The notes below the pieces were generated by a model. That model did no database searches and was not told the DNA's origin. It was given only the letters and a program-made list of their open reading frames with translations. Of a DNA stretch of 28,196 nucleotides, positions 24,565-28,196 are shown piece after piece. Origin of the DNA: Actinomycetes bacterium (GTDB taxonomy: Bacteria; Actinomycetota; Acidimicrobiia; Spongiisociales; UBA5794); NCBI GenBank assembly GCA_024275815.1, contig JAJRYI010000104.1, positions 1 to 28,196 of the forward strand. Direction: 5' to 3'. Positions within the stretch are counted from its first letter, which is position 1, and the number at the start of each line of letters is the position of its first letter. A program made the translations under genes and the position numbers.

Positions 24565-25979
24565 CGGTCGACATCTCCCAGGACGGGGTCGGTCGAGGCG
24601 AGTGCTGCGATGAGATCCGCGATGAGGGAGTCGGACATCATTGCAGGCAACGCCTGAACGGCAGCGAACGACGGGGCGCGCCAGTGCATCCGCCACGGCC
24701 GTGTCCCACCCTTGGACACGAGGTGGCAGCCGATCTCGCCTCTCGGCCCCTCGACAGATTGATACGCAGTGCCTGGAGGGACCTCGATGCCGGAGGTGAA
24801 CAGCTTGAAGTGGTGGATCAGCGCTTCCATGGACTCGTCGATGCGCTTGCGTGGCGGCGGCGTGACCTTCGGGTCGGTGGTCCGGTAGTCGCCTGTGGGC
24901 ATCGTGTCGAGGACCTGTTCGATGATCTTGAGAGACTCGCGCAACTCGGCGACGCGCACGATGTAGCGATCGAAGACGTCTCCATGCTGGCCGGTCGGCA
25001 CGTCGAACTCGTACTTGTCGATCCCGGAGTACGGCATGGCCTTGCGGAGGTCCCACTCGATGCCCGATGCCCTTGCGATCGGTCCGGTGATCCCGAACTG
25101 CTTGCACTCTTCGGGTGTGAGCACACCAACACCGAGCGTCCGGTCGAGGAAGATCGGGTTCTCGTTGAGGAGTTCCTCGTACTCGTCGACCCCTGCACTG
25201 ACCACGCCCATGAGACTCACGACGTCGTCCTGCCATCCATCGGGGAGGTCGGCTGCCACACCACCGGGTCGGATGTAGTTGTGGTTCATCCGCAGACCGG
25301 TGACCTTCTCGAAGAAGTCGAGAACGACCTCACGCTCTCGCCAGCCGTAGATCATCATCGAGAGGGCCCCGATGTCCATGCCCATCGTTGCGGTGAACAA
25401 CAGGTGGCTCGCGACGCGGTTGAGTTCCGTCATGAGGATGCGGATCGCATCGGCACGCTCGGGGAGATCGATGCCGAGCAGCTGTTCGACGGTGAGCGAG
25501 AAAGCCAGCTCGTTGAAGAACGGCGACAGATAATCCATCCGGGTGACGTTCGTCGATCCCTGCGTGTAGGTGAGGGTCTCGGCGGTCTTCTCCATACCCG
25601 TGTGCAGATAGCCGATGATCGGCTTCACTCTGCGAACGGTCTCTCCCTCGAGCTCGATCTGAAGACGCAACACGCCGTGGGTGGAGGGGTGCTGCGGGCC
25701 CATGTTGATGATCTGGCGTTCCTCGTCGACGATGCGCGGTTGTTCGAGGAAGTCGTCGTCGACGGCGATACCCCGCTGGATCGCCAGTGCGGGGTCCTCA
25801 TCGCGCGGCAACATCTCTTGTGCGCCCTCGTTCGTCGCTGCTGCAAACGGCATGCGTTCTTCGGTACCTGAGACCCATATCTCATGGCGCCTGCGGCGTT
25901 CGTCGGCTACACCGAGCGTTTCAGGTGTCTGGTCATCCACGGTTTCCGTTGCCTCTGTGGTGTCGGGAGTTTCGGTCAT
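24561..25979 (-). CDS. nuoD: NADH-quinone oxidoreductase subunit D
   Basis: A 472-residue 49 kDa-type subunit that forms the quinone site with NuoB and NuoH. ATG 25979 overlaps the nuoC stop (ATGA). The conserved start of the fold, NMGPQHPSTHGVLRL with the quinone-site histidines His97 and His101, only begins near residue 92, so there is an N-terminal extension of about 90 residues, acidic at first and then Arg-rich. GYLHTGMEKTAE and the late VEGPRGEIGCHLVSKGG are standard. The terminal 'S-T-DP-V-LGD' fits NuoD, without hydrogenase nickel ligands. Confidence 0.95.
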   Translation of the reverse strand: MTETPDTTEATETVDDQTPETLGVADERRRRHEIWVSGTEERMPFAAATNEGAQEMLPRDEDPALAIQRGIAVDDDFLEQPRIVDEERQIINMGPQHPSTHGVLRLQIELEGETVRRVKPIIGYLHTGMEKTAETLTYTQGSTNVTRMDYLSPFFNELAFSLTVEQLLGIDLPERADAIRILMTELNRVASHLLFTATMGMDIGALSMMIYGWREREVVLDFFEKVTGLRMNHNYIRPGGVAADLPDGWQDDVVSLMGVVSAGVDEYEELLNENPIFLDRTLGVGVLTPEECKQFGITGPIARASGIEWDLRKAMPYSGIDKYEFDVPTGQHGDVFDRYIVRVAELRESLKIIEQVLDTMPTGDYRTTDPKVTPPPRKRIDESMEALIHHFKLFTSGIEVPPGTAYQSVEGPRGEIGCHLVSKGGTRPWRMHWRAPSFAAVQALPAMMSDSLIADLIAALASTDPVLGDVDR

Positions 25980-26548
25980 ACGTCGAGACTCCCTGCCTTG
26001 AACTCCACGGGTACCGCACCGACGTCGTAATCCTTGCGAAGAGGATGCCCCTGCCAGTCATCGGGCATGAGGATCCTCGTCAGGTCCGGGTGGCCGGAGA
26101 ACTCGACTCCGAGAAGGTCGTACGCCTCGCGCTCGTAGAAGTTGGCACCGGCGAAAACGTCGGTGAGGGTCGGCACCGATGGGTCGTCGTACGGGACCCT
26201 CGTCGAGATGATGATCCTCTCGGCGTCACCGGTCGACAGGAGGTTGAGCGCCACCTCGAACCGCGGGGCCTCGGAGAAGTGATCGATGGCGGTGAGGTCG
26301 ATGAACGTGTCGAACCCTGCATCCTTCGCTTCGGCCGCGAACGCGACCCAGTCCGCGACCGGAACACTGATCTTGTGATAGACCGTCTCGCTGGACGCGT
26401 ACTTCGCTGTCGTGAAGGGCGCGTCTGGGAAAGACTCGATGAGGGATGCAACGATCGGGACCTCGGGAAGGTCACGAACGGGAGACGCGGCCTCCGCTTC
26501 CTCGGCATGGTCTTGCACTTCGTCGATCTGTGTGCGGTCGTCTGCCAT
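25976..26548 (-). CDS. nuoC: NADH-quinone oxidoreductase subunit C
   Basis: A 190-residue 30 kDa-type subunit of the peripheral arm. I chose ATG 26548 (MADDRTQ), one base after the nuoB stop; a longer start at 26581 would lie inside nuoB. The N-terminal ~35 residues are acidic and probably flexible. The family signature near the end is present: ANFYEREAYDLLGVEFSGHPDLTRILMPDDWQGHPLRKDY. It is a separate gene from nuoD, unlike the fused nuoCD of enterobacteria. Confidence 0.95.
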   Translation of the reverse strand: MADDRTQIDEVQDHAEEAEAASPVRDLPEVPIVASLIESFPDAPFTTAKYASSETVYHKISVPVADWVAFAAEAKDAGFDTFIDLTAIDHFSEAPRFEVALNLLSTGDAERIIISTRVPYDDPSVPTLTDVFAGANFYEREAYDLLGVEFSGHPDLTRILMPDDWQGHPLRKDYDVGAVPVEFKAGSLDV

Positions 26549-26549
26549 C

Positions 26550-27035
26550 TCAGAGCACCCCCGTGGAGCGCTGGATCTCACCGGACATGATCTTTTCGTG
26601 CAACGTCAGGATCCCGTGCATGAGCGACTGTGGCCCCGGAGGACATCCGGGGACGTAGATGTCTACGGGTACCACTTCATCGACACCCTGGACGATGGCG
26701 TAGTTGTTGAACATCCCTCCCGATGATGCACACGCACCCATCGAGATGACCCACTTCGGCTCGGCCATCTGGTCGTACACCTGGCGTAGCACCGGAGCCA
26801 TCTTCTGGGACACCCTCCCGGCGACGATCATCAAGTCTGCCTGGCGGGGAGAAGCGCGGAACACCTCCATGCCGAACCGTGCAAGATCGTTGTGGGCGGC
26901 ACCGGTACCCATCATCTCGATGGCGCAACACGCCAGTCCGAACGTTGCCGGCCACATCGATTGGGTTCTCGCCCAGTTGACACCCTTCTCGAGCGTGGAC
27001 ACGAGAAAGCCCGGTTCGCTGGACACACCTGCCAT
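26550..27035 (-). CDS. nuoB: NADH-quinone oxidoreductase subunit B
   Basis: A 161-residue subunit carrying the terminal 4Fe-4S cluster N2, which reduces quinone. Its ATG shares one base with the nuoA stop (TGATG). The four ligands are the tandem Cys36-Cys37 in LACCAIEMM, Cys102 in MGACASSGG and Cys131 in VPGCPPGP, all in standard context. The length is close to the family minimum, without extra domains. Confidence 0.97.
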   Translation of the reverse strand: MAGVSSEPGFLVSTLEKGVNWARTQSMWPATFGLACCAIEMMGTGAAHNDLARFGMEVFRASPRQADLMIVAGRVSQKMAPVLRQVYDQMAEPKWVISMGACASSGGMFNNYAIVQGVDEVVPVDIYVPGCPPGPQSLMHGILTLHEKIMSGEIQRSTGVL

Positions 27036-27457
27036 CAGGCAGCCTCATCCATCTCGGCTCGAGGAGCCACGACCTTGCGGTAGCGCGCACGGCTTGCAAC
27101 GTTCCAATCGAGAGCACCGCGCTTCCAGACGTACGCGAGCGTCTCGATGAGCATCAACATGAACGCGACGATCGCGGCGATGCCCGCCCATCCGAACTGA
27201 TCCATCCTCACTGCCCATAGAAACAGGAAGATGATCTCGACGTCGAAGATCACGAACAGCATCGCAACGAGGTAGAACTTGACGGGGAACCGCTGGACCG
27301 GATCCTGGAGCGGGACGATGCCACACTCGTACGGTGCCAGCTTCTCGGGGGTGGGGTTCGAGGGAGCGAGCATCCCAGACATCACCAACGACATGCCTGC
27401 AAAGGCGATGCCGAGGATGGTCATCAGAGCGATCGGAAGATAGTCAGCCAGCTCCAT
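27035..27457 (-). CDS. nuoA: NADH-quinone oxidoreductase subunit A
   Basis: A 140-residue three-helix membrane subunit and the first gene of the 14-gene operon. The family block YECGIVPLQDPVQRF followed by VKFYLVAMLFVIFDVEIIFLF is complete, including the cysteine of the loop that senses the active/deactive state. The ATG at 27457 has no ribosome site, but a TAACCT hexamer ends seven bases before it, which suggests a leaderless transcript. The soluble C-terminal tail ends at the nuoB start. Its promoter region is shared with rex on the other strand. Confidence 0.95.
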   Translation of the reverse strand: MELADYLPIALMTILGIAFAGMSLVMSGMLAPSNPTPEKLAPYECGIVPLQDPVQRFPVKFYLVAMLFVIFDVEIIFLFLWAVRMDQFGWAGIAAIVAFMLMLIETLAYVWKRGALDWNVASRARYRKVVAPRAEMDEAA

Positions 27458-27464
27458 CCGCAGC

Positions 27465-27470
27465 AGGTTA
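27465..27470 (-). promoter_or_regulatory. Candidate -10 box of a leaderless nuoA promoter
   Basis: TAACCT on the minus strand fits the TANNNT pattern and ends exactly seven bases before the nuoA ATG, so transcription would begin at or next to the start codon. A weak -35-like TTCTGA stands 17 bases upstream (27488-27493). No Shine-Dalgarno sequence exists between. Confidence 0.45.
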
Positions 27471-27528
27471 CCGGCCCGCTGCGGCCATCAGAAATCGCCG
27501 GGCAACCGAGTACGAAACGAGACGTCGA

Positions 27529-27558
27529 TTCACGGCAACGCACGGCAGTTCCTAGGCT
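27529..27558 (+). promoter_or_regulatory. Candidate leaderless rex promoter
   Basis: TTCACG (27529-27534) and TAGGCT (27553-27558) are 18 bases apart and resemble -35 and -10 boxes. The -10 ends seven bases before the rex ATG, and there is no ribosome site, again pointing to a leaderless message. Confidence 0.45.
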
Positions 27559-27565
27559 TGCCGCC

Positions 27566-28183
27566 ATGAAGGATCCGATCCCGGAATCGACCGTCGCGAG
27601 GCTGCCTCGCTATCTGCGCTGCCTCTCGGACATAGCAGTCAGCGAGGCGAAGTGCTCCTCGGAGGAGCTCGCTGAGGCCGCGGGCGTCAACAGTGCTCAG
27701 ATCCGCAAGGACTTCTCGTACCTCGGGGCGTACGGAACCCGTGGTGTCGGGTACGACATCGCCGACCTCTCCAGTCAGATCCGCACCGTGCTCGGCCTCA
27801 CCCGAACGTACCCCGTCGTCATCGTCGGGGCAGGAAACCTCGGAAATGCCTTGACGAACTACGGGGGGTTCCGGGCATGGGGGTTCGAGATCGTCGCCGT
27901 CGTCGACATCGACCCGAACAAGGTCGGTCAGCCAGTCGATGGCCTGACGATCGAGCCGATGCATGATCTCGTGAGGATCGTCGACGACAACTCGATCGAG
28001 ATCGGGATCATCGCCACACCAGCATCCGCAGCCCAAACCACCGTCAACCGCCTGGCCGACGCCGGGGTCACATCGATCCTCAACCTCGCCCCGATCATTC
28101 TCAAAGCCCCCGACGGTGTCCAGATCCGCCGCGTCGACCTATCGACCGAACTCGGCATCCTCGCGTATCACCGGAACACCTAA
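27566..28183 (+). CDS. rex: Redox-sensing transcriptional repressor Rex
   Basis: A 205-residue NADH/NAD+-sensing repressor. The N-terminal winged helix (about 1-75) contains IRKDFSYLGAYGTRGVGYD at 47-65, the DNA-contacting block of Rex. The C-terminal Rossmann domain has GAGNLG at 88-93 and a VVDIDPNKVG strand-turn that binds the nucleotide ribose; TELGILAYHR at the end fits the domain-swapped helix that closes the dimer. Rex releases DNA when NADH is high, which in actinobacteria derepresses respiratory genes. Its divergent position to nuoA suggests control of complex I and possibly of itself, although I found no full Rex operator in the 108-base gap. Confidence 0.94.
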   Translation: MKDPIPESTVARLPRYLRCLSDIAVSEAKCSSEELAEAAGVNSAQIRKDFSYLGAYGTRGVGYDIADLSSQIRTVLGLTRTYPVVIVGAGNLGNALTNYGGFRAWGFEIVAVVDIDPNKVGQPVDGLTIEPMHDLVRIVDDNSIEIGIIATPASAAQTTVNRLADAGVTSILNLAPIILKAPDGVQIRRVDLSTELGILAYHRNT

Positions 28184-28196
28184 CGGCCATCGGCCA

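Noticed and set aside
27458..27565. Rex operator (TGTGAA-N6-TTCACA type) in the nuoA-rex gap
   Set aside because: Only one half-site-like TTCAC (27529-27533) is present, overlapping the -35 of rex; the matching upstream half is AACGAG and does not fit.
28184..28196. Terminator hairpin after rex
   Set aside because: GGCC-ATC-GGCC is only four pairs and the window ends there, so neither a longer stem nor a T-run can be seen.
1..28196. tRNA, rRNA, CRISPR arrays, insertion sequences or prophage genes
   Set aside because: Nearly all bases are covered by recognisable genes; the short gaps show no tandem repeats, cloverleaf-like structures or transposase remnants.

Overview
The window reads as chromosomal DNA of a high-GC actinobacterium-like organism. 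I infer this from the GC-rich codon use, frequent GTG starts, apparently leaderless starts at nuoA and rex, the actinobacterial form of the NuoI C-terminal tail, and a second complex I membrane-arm cluster of the kind known from Streptomyces. I cannot name a genus; an uncultured actinobacterial lineage is my best guess.

Layout. (1) Positions 3-6954, plus strand: the tail of a NuoD-like subunit, then nuoH2-nuoJ2-nuoK2-nuoL2-nuoM2-nuoN2, tightly coupled. This is the downstream part of a second, divergent complex I-like operon. (2) 6989-7411, minus strand: a small lipoprotein with a septum-formation-type domain. (3) 7591-11239, plus strand: an Fbp-type ferric iron ABC importer (lipoprotein binding protein, fused double permease, ATPase) behind a candidate promoter that carries a palindrome in its spacer. 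(4) 11340-12791, minus strand: a bactofilin-like beta-helix membrane protein that overlaps the end of nuoN. (5) 12772-27457, minus strand: a complete 14-gene nuoA-N operon for respiratory complex I in canonical order. (6) 27566-28183, plus strand: rex, the NADH/NAD+-sensing repressor, divergent from nuoA.

How it works together. Complex I oxidises NADH (NuoE, F, G), passes electrons through Fe-S clusters to quinone (NuoB, C, D, I, H) and pumps protons (NuoL, M, N, K, J, A). Rex, facing nuoA across 108 bp, is the natural redox regulator. Iron import next to two Fe-S-rich complexes makes physiological sense but is not proof of a link. The second cluster shows no NADH module here, and several canonical proton-path or quinone-site residues are replaced in its NuoH, NuoM and NuoN.

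Most striking: two genes of the main operon, nuoM and nuoI, each carry one in-frame TAG stop inside otherwise intact, alignable coding sequence. The nuoM stop removes about the last 195 residues; the nuoI stop removes a tail of 87 residues after both 4Fe-4S motifs. Four other genes end in TAG where a normal C-terminus is expected, so wholesale recoding is unlikely. Sequencing error, recent mutation or stop readthrough all remain open.
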